Both the position numbers and the translations under genes were made by a program. Below, in pieces: positions 8,912 through 16,805 of a DNA stretch of 64,000 nucleotides (within the stretch, counting starts at the first letter, position 1; every line of letters begins with the position of its first letter). Source of the DNA: Myxococcales bacterium (GTDB lineage Bacteria; Myxococcota_A; Bradymonadia; UBA7976; UBA1532); the NCBI GenBank assembly GCA_020633435.1, contig JACKDP010000001.1:558001-622000 (forward strand). The letters run 5' to 3'. The notes below the pieces were generated by a model, which saw only the letters and a program-made list of their open reading frames with translations, did not search any database and was not told the origin of the DNA.

Positions 8912-9102
8912 GGGTGCCTCGACGCGGTGCCCGCTTCGGCCTCCCGCTCGCGCACGACCGCTTCGAGGTCGTACCGGACGGCGCCGCGGAGCCTCACCAC
9001 GGGGATCTGCCCGTCCCGAGTCATGCGGCGGACCGTCGAGAGGCTCACGCCGAGGGCGTCTGCAAGCTCCGTGGCGGTGAGCAGGCGGTGCATGTTGCTC
9101 AT
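8899..9102 (-). CDS. Excisionase-like helix-turn-helix protein
   Basis: A 67-residue protein with a MerR/HTH_17 fold: LLTATELADALGVSLSTVRRMTRDGQIP followed by a wing strand ending in VRYDLEAV. Proteins like this act as recombination directionality factors or small regulators. I chose the start at 9102 because a GGGGAGG site lies just upstream on the minus strand; the longer open frame has no such site. It is convergent with the winged-helix gene, overlapping its end by 13 bases. It lies downstream of the serine recombinase on the same strand, separated by about 250 bases with no evident gene. Confidence 0.8.
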   Translation of the reverse strand: MSNMHRLLTATELADALGVSLSTVRRMTRDGQIPVVRLRGAVRYDLEAVVREREAEAGTASRHPHRM

Positions 9103-9348
9103 GTTGGCCTCCCCGGAAGTCGAGTCCATGCACAGATCGCGGCCCATAGGACGACCAACCGGGTCGAAACGGTCAGCGACGGTCACACAGTCGCCGCCGC
9201 GGCCTCGGGGCGTCCAGAACCGTCGCTGCGGATGGTTCTCGCCGGGCCAACCGTGGGGGTTGGGACGCCGAACGGTGGGGGTTGGCCGAAGGTAGGTGGA
9301 TTCGGCCCGGTGCGGCCCGCGGGGTTGTGGCCCGCGGACATGCGCGGT

Positions 9349-9987
9349 TCAGCGGGCTTCGGCGACGGCGACTTCTGGCCCACCCACCGGACGGGCCTCG
9401 GCGAGCCTGCGTCGCAGGGTCGTCCGCGGGAGGCCGAGCATGTCGGCGACCTCGCGGACGCTGTGCCCTTGGGCGATGAGGGCCTGGGCTGCACGAAGGT
9501 CGAGGCCACGCCGCGGGCGCCCGAACTTCACGCCACGCTCGCGGGCGCGAGCGACGCCTGCCTGGACGCGCTCTTGGATCAGGGCGTGCTCAAGTTCGGC
9601 GACCACCGCGGCGAGCGTGAACAGCGCCTTCCCGAGGGCGGTGGTCGTCTCGATGTTCTCCCTGACGGACACGAACTCGACCCTGCAACGGCGGAACTCG
9701 TCGAGGGCCTCCAGCAGGTGCTGGGTCGAGCGGGCGAACCTGTCGAACCGCCACACCATCACCACGTCCACCTCGGCGCCGCGGACGGCGGCCATGAGGC
9801 CGTCCAGGCCGGGCCGGGCCTCGGTGGTGCCGGACACGCCGTCGTCGATGAACTCGTGAACGACCTGCCAGCCGCGCTGCGCGGCCACTCGGCGAAGGTC
9901 ATCAAGCTGGAGCCCCACGTCCTGCCCGTGCCCGGCGGTGCTCACCCTGGCGTACAACGCCGCCCGCGTCTTCCGGCTCGTCGCCAT
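9349..9987 (-). CDS. Small serine recombinase (resolvase/invertase family)
   Basis: A 212-residue protein with all resolvase hallmarks. YARVST carries catalytic Ser16 and Arg14. DDGVSGTTEARPGLDGLM and VVMVWRFDRFAR form the rest of the active site. The helix FTLAAVVAELEHALIQERV matches the dimerisation helix E. The C-terminal DNA-binding domain (QGHSVREVADMLGLPRTTLRRRL) is a Hin-like helix-turn-helix. The start at 9987 has GGAGGACGGG before it. It should cut and rejoin DNA through a 5'-phosphoserine link at paired sites. Three copies of a 9-bp element lie 70-165 bases upstream and may be its binding sites. The role (cointegrate resolution, inversion or element transposition) is not decided by sequence. 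Confidence 0.93.
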   Translation of the reverse strand: MATSRKTRAALYARVSTAGHGQDVGLQLDDLRRVAAQRGWQVVHEFIDDGVSGTTEARPGLDGLMAAVRGAEVDVVMVWRFDRFARSTQHLLEALDEFRRCRVEFVSVRENIETTTALGKALFTLAAVVAELEHALIQERVQAGVARARERGVKFGRPRRGLDLRAAQALIAQGHSVREVADMLGLPRTTLRRRLAEARPVGGPEVAVAEAR

Positions 9988-10058
9988 CCCGTCCTCCGCG
10001 TCGTCTCCCCCAACTACGGAGTGGGCCGGAAGTCTGAGCCCCGCGGGCTTCTGGCCCG

Positions 10059-10153
10059 GAGATTCTCGGGGGCGGGCGAGATTCTCCCTGATCGGGTTCT
10101 CGGCGTCTTGGCAGGCACCTTCCGCCGCGGGAAACGTCGCCAGCGAGATTCTC
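10059..10153. repeat. Triple GAGATTCTC near-palindromic element upstream of the serine recombinase
   Basis: GAGATTCTC occurs at 10059-10067, 10078-10086 and 10145-10153. Each is a perfect 4-bp inverted repeat around one T. Centre spacings are 19 and 67 bases. The block sits upstream of the recombinase start, as res sites or autoregulatory operators do. Binding is inferred, not shown. Confidence 0.5.
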
Positions 10154-10307
10154 GACCGTCAGGATCGGTTCTTCGGCGAGAAGTTCCCTCTCCGGCGTGT
10201 CAGAACCGATTGAAAACCGATCTGGGTTCGGATCGGGGGGCGCGATCCGGGGACTCCGGGTCACGGACATTTTGCGACCGAGCGGGCCAACGGTCTGCGG
10301 CAGGGGG

Positions 10308-10337
10308 TTGACTCGGGCACACCCTCGGGCCAAGATG
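10308..10337 (+). promoter_or_regulatory. Candidate promoter of the integrase operon
   Basis: TTGACT at 10308-10313 is a good -35 box. The best -10 after a 17-18 base gap is CAAGAT or AAGATG, which is weak. It is the only promoter-like pair ahead of the four-gene operon and abuts the palindrome at 10337. Confidence 0.4.
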
Positions 10338-10351
10338 TATCCATTGGATAC
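10337..10351. promoter_or_regulatory. Palindromic operator GTATCCA-T-TGGATAC
   Basis: Two perfect 7-base arms around one T, about 30 bases before the operon's first start codon and at the downstream edge of the promoter. A bound repressor would block transcription. The Cro/C1-type protein encoded two genes downstream is the natural candidate; this pairing is inference. Confidence 0.55.
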
Positions 10352-10380
10352 AGGGCGCCTGATGGCGCAGGGAGATGGTG

Positions 10381-10656
10381 GTGAGAGAGTACACGGAGCC
10401 GGAAGGGGATGCGGCCCAGAACCTCGGCCAGTGGAGACGTGAGTGGGAAGAAATCCCCCCCTTCCCGTTCAGCGAGTATGACGCATCGGATCGAGCCGTT
10501 GACCGCCTCGTGGTGAACTTGCACCTGGCCCTCGACGAGGAGGACGAGATTCGAGAGGTGCTGGAGCACCTGCGATGCCTCGCTACCGACTACCACAAGT
10601 GGTCGGTTCGGGCGGGCAAGCTGCTGGAACACGTCGAAGCTCAGGCCCAACGGTAG
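10381..10656 (+). CDS. Small acidic hypothetical protein, first gene of the integrase operon
   Basis: About 91 residues, acidic and mostly helical (LHLALDEEDEIREVLEHLRCLATDYHKWSVRAGKLLEHV style), with no family I recognise. The likely start is GTG 10381, which has GGAG six bases upstream; an ATG at 10375 is too close to that site. It begins about 30 bases after the palindromic operator and ends 4 bases before the Cro/C1 regulator, so it is the promoter-proximal gene of the integrase operon. It may be a small regulator or an anti-defence accessory, but nothing in the sequence fixes this. Confidence 0.55.
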   Translation: MREYTEPEGDAAQNLGQWRREWEEIPPFPFSEYDASDRAVDRLVVNLHLALDEEDEIREVLEHLRCLATDYHKWSVRAGKLLEHVEAQAQR

Positions 10657-10660
10657 ACTC

Positions 10661-10945
10661 GTGGCTACGTCCTCTCGGTCCAAGGAACTGCCGACCGGCG
10701 CCGAGCAAGTTCGCCTGATCTTGGCGGAACTCGGCTGGACGCATGAGGTGGCGGCGGAGCACCTCGGCGTGGGCCGCGTGACCGTCAGCCGGTGGGCGAG
10801 CGGCGCCCGCGACCCCGGCGAGCAGGTACTCCGGCACCTGCGGATGATCCATCACCTCCGGGGCCTGCTCGGCGACGACCTCTGGCAGCAGGCGATGGCC
10901 GACCTGGCGAGCAGTCAGGGCTCGGAGCGGGGAGCCGCCAAATGA
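10661..10945 (+). CDS. Cro/C1-family helix-turn-helix regulator
   Basis: A 94-residue protein starting at GTG 10661. Residues about 18-55 form a Cro/C1 helix-turn-helix: RLILAELGWTHEVAAEHLG then VGRVTVSRWASGARDP. The C-terminal half is helical and may dimerise. Its stop codon overlaps the next start (ATGA), so the two are translationally coupled. In mobile elements, proteins of this kind repress the integrase operon in which they lie; the 15-bp palindrome at 10337 is the obvious binding site to test. Confidence 0.8.
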   Translation: MATSSRSKELPTGAEQVRLILAELGWTHEVAAEHLGVGRVTVSRWASGARDPGEQVLRHLRMIHHLRGLLGDDLWQQAMADLASSQGSERGAAK

Positions 10946-11430
10946 CCGAACATGCGCAGCTCGACATCCCCGCCTTGGTGGAGGAGATCAACGCCGCCGA
11001 GGACGACCCGATGTGGAAGGCGTGGACGAAGGATCGCCTGCGGCTCCAAGACCAACTTCACGAGCTTCGCGCCGTCCGAGATGCTCTCGCCCGCAAGCTC
11101 CGGGCATTGGCGCCCACGACGCCGGGCGGGGACAAGAGGCCCATGACCCGGCGGGAGCAGCGGATGGCGATGGGCGGCGGCGGCCTGTGGCCGCTGGCCC
11201 AGGCTGCGGAGATGCTGCCCATGAAGGACAACGAGGCGAGGGGCTGGCTGCGCAACGAAGGGCTCGTCGGCGACCTGGCCGGGCGTGAGGTCGTGCATTG
11301 GGGCCGCGTGCTCGACGCGCCCTACGCCACGAAGGATGAGGCGCCGTCGGTGCCTGCGAAGCAGGAGACACGGCGCCGGAAGCCGCTCCCGCGGGTGCGC
11401 CTCGGTGGCTCGTCGGGGGCGTCACGATGA
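10942..11430 (+). CDS. Coiled-coil plus MerR/excisionase-like DNA-binding protein
   Basis: A 162-residue protein with a charged helical N-terminal half (probable coiled coil at residues 25-55) and a helix-turn-helix-like segment around residues 80-125: LWPLAQAAEMLPMKDNEARGWL followed by GLVGDLAGREVVHWGRVLDA. This resembles excisionase/HTH_17 domains, where the last strand reads the target. The C-terminal tail is basic. It overlaps the regulator upstream and the integrase downstream by 4 bases each, so integrase synthesis is coupled to it. A role as recombination directionality factor is inferred from fold and position. Confidence 0.65.
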   Translation: MTEHAQLDIPALVEEINAAEDDPMWKAWTKDRLRLQDQLHELRAVRDALARKLRALAPTTPGGDKRPMTRREQRMAMGGGGLWPLAQAAEMLPMKDNEARGWLRNEGLVGDLAGREVVHWGRVLDAPYATKDEAPSVPAKQETRRRKPLPRVRLGGSSGASR

Positions 11431-12560
11431 GCCCTCCAAGGAGTGCGCGACCCAAGCCCTTCTCGCTCGACATGATCAAGTGCCGGATCGTCCGCGGGCC
11501 GCACCCGGACGACCCGAACCGTTGGTACTGGCAGGCGGTCACCTACGGAGACGGTGAGCAGCGCACCATCTGGACGGGTTGGGGGTCGGTCGAGGAGGTG
11601 AAGGCCGCGCTGGCGCCGTTGCTGATGGGGATGCAGGCGGCCCCGTCGCGCCGTGAAGACCGGGTGTCCACTGTGCAGGATCTCCTTGAGGTCTGGTTGG
11701 CGTGGCAACTCGGCCAACCGAACCTGAGCGAAGGGCGCAAGCTCAACTCGAAGAAGGAGGCAGAGCACGTCGCCGCCGTGATCGGTGATGTGCTCATCCT
11801 GCGGCTCGACACGACGACCCTGACGGAGTACCAGCGCGTGCGGCTGCGCGAGGGGGCCTCGACCGGCGTGATCCGCAACGAGATCAGCACCGTGATCCAG
11901 GCGTGGAACTGGGGCGGGGAGCGTGGGCTCGCACCGGAGCGGCGGCTGCGACGCCCCCGTTTGCAGCACAAGTCTGTGCGGAACGACTACGTTCCCGACC
12001 TGGTGGAGTTCTGGAAGGCCGTGGACGCGCTGCCCGACTCCAGACCCTGGGCTCGCACCATGCTCCTCCTGCTGGGTGCGACGGGGGCGAGGCCAAGCGA
12101 GATCGCCGCCCTGACCTGGGAGGACATCCACTGGCGACGCCGTACCGTCCGTCTGGACGGCAAGACCGGGAAGCGCCTGGCAGTCGTGAGCCAAGAGGTC
12201 TTGGACGAGTTGGCGCCGCACCGCCCCGACCCCGCGACTGGCCGCGTCCTCTCCGTGAGCTTGACCACGGCACGGGTGGACATCCGCAAGATCCTGCGGG
12301 ACGCCTGCGTTGCGGCCAACGTGACGCCGTTCCTCCCGATGTCCATCCGCAAGATGGTCGAGAACGCGATGTTCGACGCTGGGGCCGACCCCGGCGTCGT
12401 CTCCCGGCAGCTTGGGCACACGCCGGAGGTGTCCTTGAGGCACTACCGCAGGGCGAAGTCGGCTCGCGTGGACGAGGTTCTCGCTCGTGCGGGCATCGGC
12501 ACCAGGCCGGACGGCAACGTCGTGTCGCTGGCCGAGCACCGCAAGGCCAAGGACTCGTGA
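11427..12560 (+). CDS. Tyrosine recombinase/integrase with an atypical HxxR box
   Basis: A 377-residue phage-type integrase with an N-terminal arm-binding and SAM-like core (residues 1-180) and a C-terminal catalytic domain. Active-site residues visible: Arg222 in TGARPSEIAALTW, Lys246 in the beta-hairpin, Arg308, His331 in LGHT and nucleophile Tyr340 in RHYRRA. The usual first His of the HxxR box is Met305 (MSIR), a rare change. It should insert the element at an attachment site by a 3'-phosphotyrosine intermediate. It starts by overlapping the Xis-like gene's stop. It is the last gene of the operon and is followed by repeats that could be the attachment region. Confidence 0.93.
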   Translation: MSPPRSARPKPFSLDMIKCRIVRGPHPDDPNRWYWQAVTYGDGEQRTIWTGWGSVEEVKAALAPLLMGMQAAPSRREDRVSTVQDLLEVWLAWQLGQPNLSEGRKLNSKKEAEHVAAVIGDVLILRLDTTTLTEYQRVRLREGASTGVIRNEISTVIQAWNWGGERGLAPERRLRRPRLQHKSVRNDYVPDLVEFWKAVDALPDSRPWARTMLLLLGATGARPSEIAALTWEDIHWRRRTVRLDGKTGKRLAVVSQEVLDELAPHRPDPATGRVLSVSLTTARVDIRKILRDACVAANVTPFLPMSIRKMVENAMFDAGADPGVVSRQLGHTPEVSLRHYRRAKSARVDEVLARAGIGTRPDGNVVSLAEHRKAKDS

Positions 12561-12586
12561 CCTGTACAGCCCGACCTGTACAGCCG
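12559..12586 (+). repeat. Tandem 14-bp repeat GACCTGTACAGCC[C/G] after the integrase
   Basis: Two adjacent copies, 12559-12572 and 12573-12586, differ only at the last base. Each contains the palindrome TGTACA. The first copy overlaps the integrase stop codon. This position is typical of arm-type sites or an attachment site, but no second copy is visible in the window to prove it. Confidence 0.5.
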
Positions 12587-12598
12587 CAGGAGCGGCTG
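12581..12598 (+). terminator. Hairpin CAGCCGC-AGGA-GCGGCTG after the integrase
   Basis: A perfect 7-bp GC-rich stem with a 4-base loop 20 bases after the integrase stop. No T-run follows, so it is either a weak terminator or part of a recombination site. Confidence 0.45.
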
Positions 12599-12605
12599 TC
12601 GTAAC

Positions 12606-12698
12606 ATGCTGAAACCATGCGACAAGCTGGCACAGGTGGCGGCGTTCAACATCAAGTGGAAGCCGGGCAACGAGCCGACGACGAACCTGTACGCGTGA
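12606..12698 (+). CDS. Possible 30-residue ORF or gene remnant at the element border
   Basis: The ATG at 12606 opens a 30-codon frame ending at TGA 12698. Its composition is protein-like (KWKPGNEPTTNLYA at the end) and unlike random high-GC frames. It may be a fragment of a gene interrupted by integration. No ribosome site is clear and I do not recognise it. Confidence 0.25.
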   Translation: MLKPCDKLAQVAAFNIKWKPGNEPTTNLYA

Positions 12699-12764
12699 GC
12701 GGTTCGGCAAGGGTTTGATTTGATTGCAAATCTCGCCCGCAGCGTGCTGGCGGGGGCCGGCCGC

Positions 12765-14855
12765 TCAGGACGTGAGGCGGTCGAAAGCCTGCTGGCGGGC
12801 CAGGAGCGTAGGCGACGGGGGCTCGCCCGCGAGGCGGTCGAAGCGGTCAGTGAGCAACTTCTGCATCAGCTCGGTATGCGCCGCCGGCAGGCGCTCGAAG
12901 TGGGGCCAGAGGAGGTCCAGCGCCTCGTCCGCGGCGGCGCGGGCCTCGGCGGCCCGGCCGAGGGCAGCGAGGACGTCGCCGCTGCTGTCCATCGCGTTTG
13001 CAAGGTCAGGCTCGAACGCGTCCGGACGCGACGACGCAAGACGGCGATAGATACCCACCGCCTCCGCCGTCGCTGACAACGCCTCCTCAAGACGACCCAA
13101 CGATGAGATGTCACCGCCCAGGTTGTTGAGGCTCATGGCAAGGTCAGGCTCGAACGCGTCCGGACGCGACGACGCAAGACGTCGATACACGTCCACCGCC
13201 TCCGCCGTCGCTGACAACGCCTCCTCAAGACGACCCAACGATGAGAGCCGATTGCCCAGGTTGACCAGGCTCATGGCAAGGTCAGGCTCGAACGCGTCCG
13301 GTCGCGACGACGCAAGATGCCGATACACGTCCACCGCCTCCGCCGTCGCTGACAACGCCTCCTCAAGACGACCCAACGATGAGAGCCGATTGCCCAGGTT
13401 GACCAGGCTCATGGCAAGGTCAGGCTCGAACGCGTCCGGACGCGACGACGCAAGATACCGATACACCTCCACCGCCTCCGCCGTCGCTGACAACGCCTCC
13501 TCTCGACGACCCAACGACGAGAGGTCAACGCCCAGGTTGTTCAGGCCACCCGCAAGGTTCGGCTCGAACGCTTCAAGACGCGACGACGCAAGACGGCGAT
13601 AGATACCCACCGCCTCCATCGTCGCTGACAATGCCTCCTCAAGACGACCCAACGATGAGAGTCGATTGCCCAGGTTGTTCAGGCTCATGGCAAGGTCTGG
13701 CTCGAACGCGTCCGGACGCGACGACGCAAGACGGCGATCGAGACCCACCGCCTCCGTCGTCGCTGACAACGCCTCCTCAAGACGACCCAAAGATGAGAGC
13801 CGATTGCCCAGGTTGTTCAGGCTCGTGGCGAGGTCAGGCTCAAACGCGTCTGGACGCGACAGTGCAAGACGGCGATAGATACCCACCGCCTCTGTCGTCG
13901 CTGACAACGCCTCCTCTCGACGACCCAACGAGGAGAGCCCAATGCCCAGGTCGGTCAGGCTCATGGCAAGATCGGGTTCGAACGCGTCCGGACGCGACGA
14001 CGCAAGACGGCGATAGATACCCACCGCCTCCGCCGTCGCTGACAACGCCTCCTCTCGACGACCCAACGACGCAAGGTCACGGCCCAGGCTGGTCAGCGCC
14101 CTCGCAACGTCTGCGTCCGGGCGTGCCGACGCGAGGCCTCTGTAGGACCCCACGGCTTCCGTTGACGCCGATAACGCTTCTGCGACCTCGTTCGCCAGGC
14201 CCATGTGCCCACTCCGCACCAAGGCCGCCAGCGCGCCAACCATCGCGTCGAAGCGCGCCGGATCCTCGGGAGCAAGCGCGAGCGCCGCTCGCGCCCGTCG
14301 CTCGGCGAGCTCCACCTCGGCAGGCGAGGCCCCATCTGACCGTTGCACGGGCGAAGTAACATCGGGCTGCGAGACAGGAACCGGCGCGACCATCGGCTCA
14401 ACAAGCAGGGTGTTGATAGACCAGAGATCGGGCGCAGCCAGCCGCACTACCGGCCGGGCCCACGCGGGCATGGCCACGACCAGGGCGTGCAGCCCGGATC
14501 GGCGCAGCGGCTCTCGGTGCTCGTTCCAGCGTTGTGCCGCGTTGAACCATGCGGTTCGCCAATCCTGCTCCGGACCAAAGGCCTCGCACCAGACCACGCC
14601 CCCTCTGGGCGCCGCCAGGATGCGACCGAGTGCGTCGCTCAGGTCCCCCGGATGCTCGCAGAGAACGGTCTCGATCGGCCAGCCACGGGCACCCGCCAGC
14701 GCCATCGTTCGGGCCCGAAGAATTCGAGCTGGAAAGCGGTCTGCCGCGACCACCGTCGCGATGACGAACCGATCTGCGAAATCCAGGAGATCACTGAGCA
14801 ATTCCCAGGGCCGCTCCTCCAGGAGCGGCTGCGCTGCGAGGTGGTCTTCGGCCAC
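12765..14855 (-). CDS. TPR protein with nine near-identical 46-residue repeats, partner of the ATPase gene
   Basis: About 696 residues. I place the start at GTG 14855, four bases after the ATPase stop; an ATG at 14912 would overlap the ATPase gene by about 50 bases. Residues 1-170 are globular and include an APDLWS motif and a WRTAWFNAAQRWNEHR segment, an arrangement I associate with non-catalytic domains of ATPase/TPR proteins. About nine TPR units follow, each close to ALSATAEAVGIYRRLASSRP then DAFEPDLAMSLNNLGNRLSS. They are the long-linker TPR type found in sensor arms of STAND and CHAT proteins. The units are almost identical at DNA level, indicating recent expansion. It probably binds a ligand or partner protein and signals through the ATPase; this is inference. 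Confidence 0.8.
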   Translation of the reverse strand: MAEDHLAAQPLLEERPWELLSDLLDFADRFVIATVVAADRFPARILRARTMALAGARGWPIETVLCEHPGDLSDALGRILAAPRGGVVWCEAFGPEQDWRTAWFNAAQRWNEHREPLRRSGLHALVVAMPAWARPVVRLAAPDLWSINTLLVEPMVAPVPVSQPDVTSPVQRSDGASPAEVELAERRARAALALAPEDPARFDAMVGALAALVRSGHMGLANEVAEALSASTEAVGSYRGLASARPDADVARALTSLGRDLASLGRREEALSATAEAVGIYRRLASSRPDAFEPDLAMSLTDLGIGLSSLGRREEALSATTEAVGIYRRLALSRPDAFEPDLATSLNNLGNRLSSLGRLEEALSATTEAVGLDRRLASSRPDAFEPDLAMSLNNLGNRLSSLGRLEEALSATMEAVGIYRRLASSRLEAFEPNLAGGLNNLGVDLSSLGRREEALSATAEAVEVYRYLASSRPDAFEPDLAMSLVNLGNRLSSLGRLEEALSATAEAVDVYRHLASSRPDAFEPDLAMSLVNLGNRLSSLGRLEEALSATAEAVDVYRRLASSRPDAFEPDLAMSLNNLGGDISSLGRLEEALSATAEAVGIYRRLASSRPDAFEPDLANAMDSSGDVLAALGRAAEARAAADEALDLLWPHFERLPAAHTELMQKLLTDRFDRLAGEPPSPTLLARQQAFDRLTS
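13000..14090 (-). repeat. 138-bp direct repeats inside the TPR gene
   Basis: Units of 138 bases encode the 46-residue TPRs. The core GCAAGGTCAGGCTCGAACGC recurs with few changes at that spacing, for example near 13138, 13276 and 13414. There are no unique spacers, so it is an expanding coding repeat and not a CRISPR array. Copy number is likely to vary and to mis-assemble from short reads. Confidence 0.85.
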
Positions 14856-14859
14856 CGGG

Positions 14860-16158
14860 CTAGCTCGCGGCCTGTGATTCCAGACGGTCTGCGAGATCGA
14901 GAACGACGTCACGAACGATGGGGTGGACGTCGTACCACTCCGACCCGTTCTGGTAGCAGAGCACCAGGTGGCTGTCGAAGTACCGCGCCAGGCTGCCCAG
15001 GCCCTCCAGGTCCCTCAACTCGGCCTCGTGGGAGCGAGCGATCCGAGCCAGCCACCGAACGTCCTCATGAGGAATCGGGGTGAACTGGGCCCGCAAGCGC
15101 TCCAGGGCAGCCCGGCGCGCGTCGGCCGATGCCGGCAGCGTGCGAGCCTCCAGGGCGACGGTCTGCAGGACGCGGACGAGGTCGCGCAGGTGCCCGCCCG
15201 TCGCCAGAATCAGCTCCTCGAGAGCGTCGCGATCGCCCAGAACCACCGACCAGTCCGTGCGCTTGCCGACGAGCTGGACGAGACGCTCGATCCCAGGCGC
15301 GTAGGGCTGGCCGTCGCCATCGTCGACATAGGCCCGGACCTTCTGAGCGGGCAACGTCAGCAGGCCCGCTCCCGAATACGGGCTGCCGATGTTCGGCCGG
15401 CGGATGCGGAGCCAGGGCGGGACCGTATAGATGACATGGGTGGATGGCAGCTTGAGCTTGTCATCGTGGTCGGCGAACAAGCGTTCGAGTGACTCATGCA
15501 CCCGCGCCTCGGTCTCATTGGTCCCACGGGCATGCTCGACCGAGTCGACGAGGACGACGAGTGCCGTGCCCGGTCGGGCTGCCTCCAGCGCGAGTACACA
15601 CTCCGCGACAAACCCACGCACCTCCCTGGCGAACGCGCCCAGGCTGGTCCCGAGCGCCTTCTGCACTTCCTGGCGAAAGAGCGGGTTGCTCTTGAGCTCT
15701 ACCTTCATCCCCGCGAGGCTCACGTCCTTCAACGTGACGATGGTCCCGGTGACGAAGCCCCAGAGGCGCTGGCCGAGCGCGGCTCGCGCCGGGCTCTCCG
15801 GCAGGAGCGCTTCGTCGGTGAGCTTCTCGGCCAGGGCACCACAGAGGGCCAGCAGGAAGTCGGTGATGTCGATGGGGGTGTGGAGATCCAGGTAGTCCTC
15901 CACGTCGATGAGAACGACCGTGTAGTCCTCAGCGCCCAACTCACTGCGCAGACGCCTCAGCTCGGTGCTCTTGCCTGCGCCGCGGTAGCCGGACAGCAGC
16001 TGAGCACTCTCGCCCTCGGAGAACAGGATGGTCTCTTTGAGGCGAAGCACGACGTCGGACTGGTCCTCGTACAGCGGGTAGTAGCGGGGGTCCTCCGGGT
16101 TCAACGGCACGTCAGCCATCTCTCGGAAGAAGCGCTGCCGCCGGTCGCGATCGGTCAT
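14860..16158 (-). CDS. P-loop ATPase (STAND/AAA-like), partner of the TPR protein
   Basis: A 432-residue protein. Walker A is GYRGAGKST at residues 57-65 (Lys63), and the strand ALVVLVDSVEH with Asp205 fits Walker B. A short region near residues 137-175 is amphipathic, and the C-terminal third is helical and winged-helix-like, ending in YDVHPIVRDVVLDLADRL. GGAGG precedes the ATG. A TATACT -10 box lies at 16188-16193 on the minus strand with a weak TGGTGT -35 box 17 bases away. The TPR gene follows after 4 bases. ATPase plus TPR pairs of this kind are often sensors in bacterial immunity or signalling. The exact family is not certain. Confidence 0.8.
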   Translation of the reverse strand: MTDRDRRQRFFREMADVPLNPEDPRYYPLYEDQSDVVLRLKETILFSEGESAQLLSGYRGAGKSTELRRLRSELGAEDYTVVLIDVEDYLDLHTPIDITDFLLALCGALAEKLTDEALLPESPARAALGQRLWGFVTGTIVTLKDVSLAGMKVELKSNPLFRQEVQKALGTSLGAFAREVRGFVAECVLALEAARPGTALVVLVDSVEHARGTNETEARVHESLERLFADHDDKLKLPSTHVIYTVPPWLRIRRPNIGSPYSGAGLLTLPAQKVRAYVDDGDGQPYAPGIERLVQLVGKRTDWSVVLGDRDALEELILATGGHLRDLVRVLQTVALEARTLPASADARRAALERLRAQFTPIPHEDVRWLARIARSHEAELRDLEGLGSLARYFDSHLVLCYQNGSEWYDVHPIVRDVVLDLADRLESQAAS

Positions 16159-16805
16159 CGGGCCTCCGTCGTCCTCAGGTGCCGCGCAGTATAGGAGCCA
16201 CGGTCGTCGGACACCACGGCATCGCGCACAGCCGTCATCGACCCTGGAACGCCGCCCACGGGCTCATCGGGGCCCCCGAGGGCTCGTGGTACTGACGCGA
16301 ACCCACCAGGGGGCAACTCCGGGACTCCCCTGAGGGCGTGGCCATCGAAGTGGCGGCCCGCAGGAACTGGCCACTCGATGGGCGGACCCGGGGGAAGGGG
16401 TACGCCGCCACCGGATCGGTGACGGCCGCTCGACAGCCTCCCCAGGCCCACTGCGAAAGGCAACGGCCTTCCTTTTTGTTTCGTCGACCGCTAGGAAAGG
16501 TTCCTCCGCAGCAGTAGGCAGCATGGACCTGGGCAGGACTTCTTCCGAGTGGCTCACCACGAGCACGACAGCCGAGTAGGTCCAGGCGTTTCTGCCCGAC
16601 CCCCCTGGAGCCGGCCCTCAGCCTGACGGCCGAGGACTCGCGGAGCGCGCCAACCGGGCACTCGGTGCCATCCTGTTTGGCGACTGCACCTGCCGCCTCA
16701 CGCCTCCGCCTTCCGGCCAGCAGGGCCCAGGTGATAGCGTCGTCCCGCAGACCCCCGCCAGCAGGCGCGAGGTGTGCCCCCCTTGCCTGGTCCCAAGGAG
16801 GCGCC
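16159..16805. other. Interval without a convincing gene between divergent ATPase and CHAT-like genes
   Basis: About 650 bases. Open frames here have proline/arginine-rich composition typical of chance frames and lack ribosome sites. It should hold the divergent promoters; the only good motif is TATACT (minus strand, 16188-16193) ahead of the ATPase gene. Confidence 0.5.

Larger units (their letters stand above)
9988..10380. other. Non-coding interval between divergent serine recombinase and integrase operons
   Basis: About 390 bases with no convincing gene. It holds three copies of GAGATTCTC, two AACCGAT motifs about 12 bases apart near 10203-10221, a promoter-like pair and a 15-bp palindrome. 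The layout fits a control and recombination region of the element. Confidence 0.6.

Noticed and set aside
9183..9509. Minus-strand open frame between the excisionase-like and recombinase genes
   Set aside because: Pro/Ser/Arg-rich composition, no ribosome site, overlap with the recombinase 3' end.
13000..14090. CRISPR array
   Set aside because: The 138-bp units are coding TPR repeats without spacers of unique sequence.
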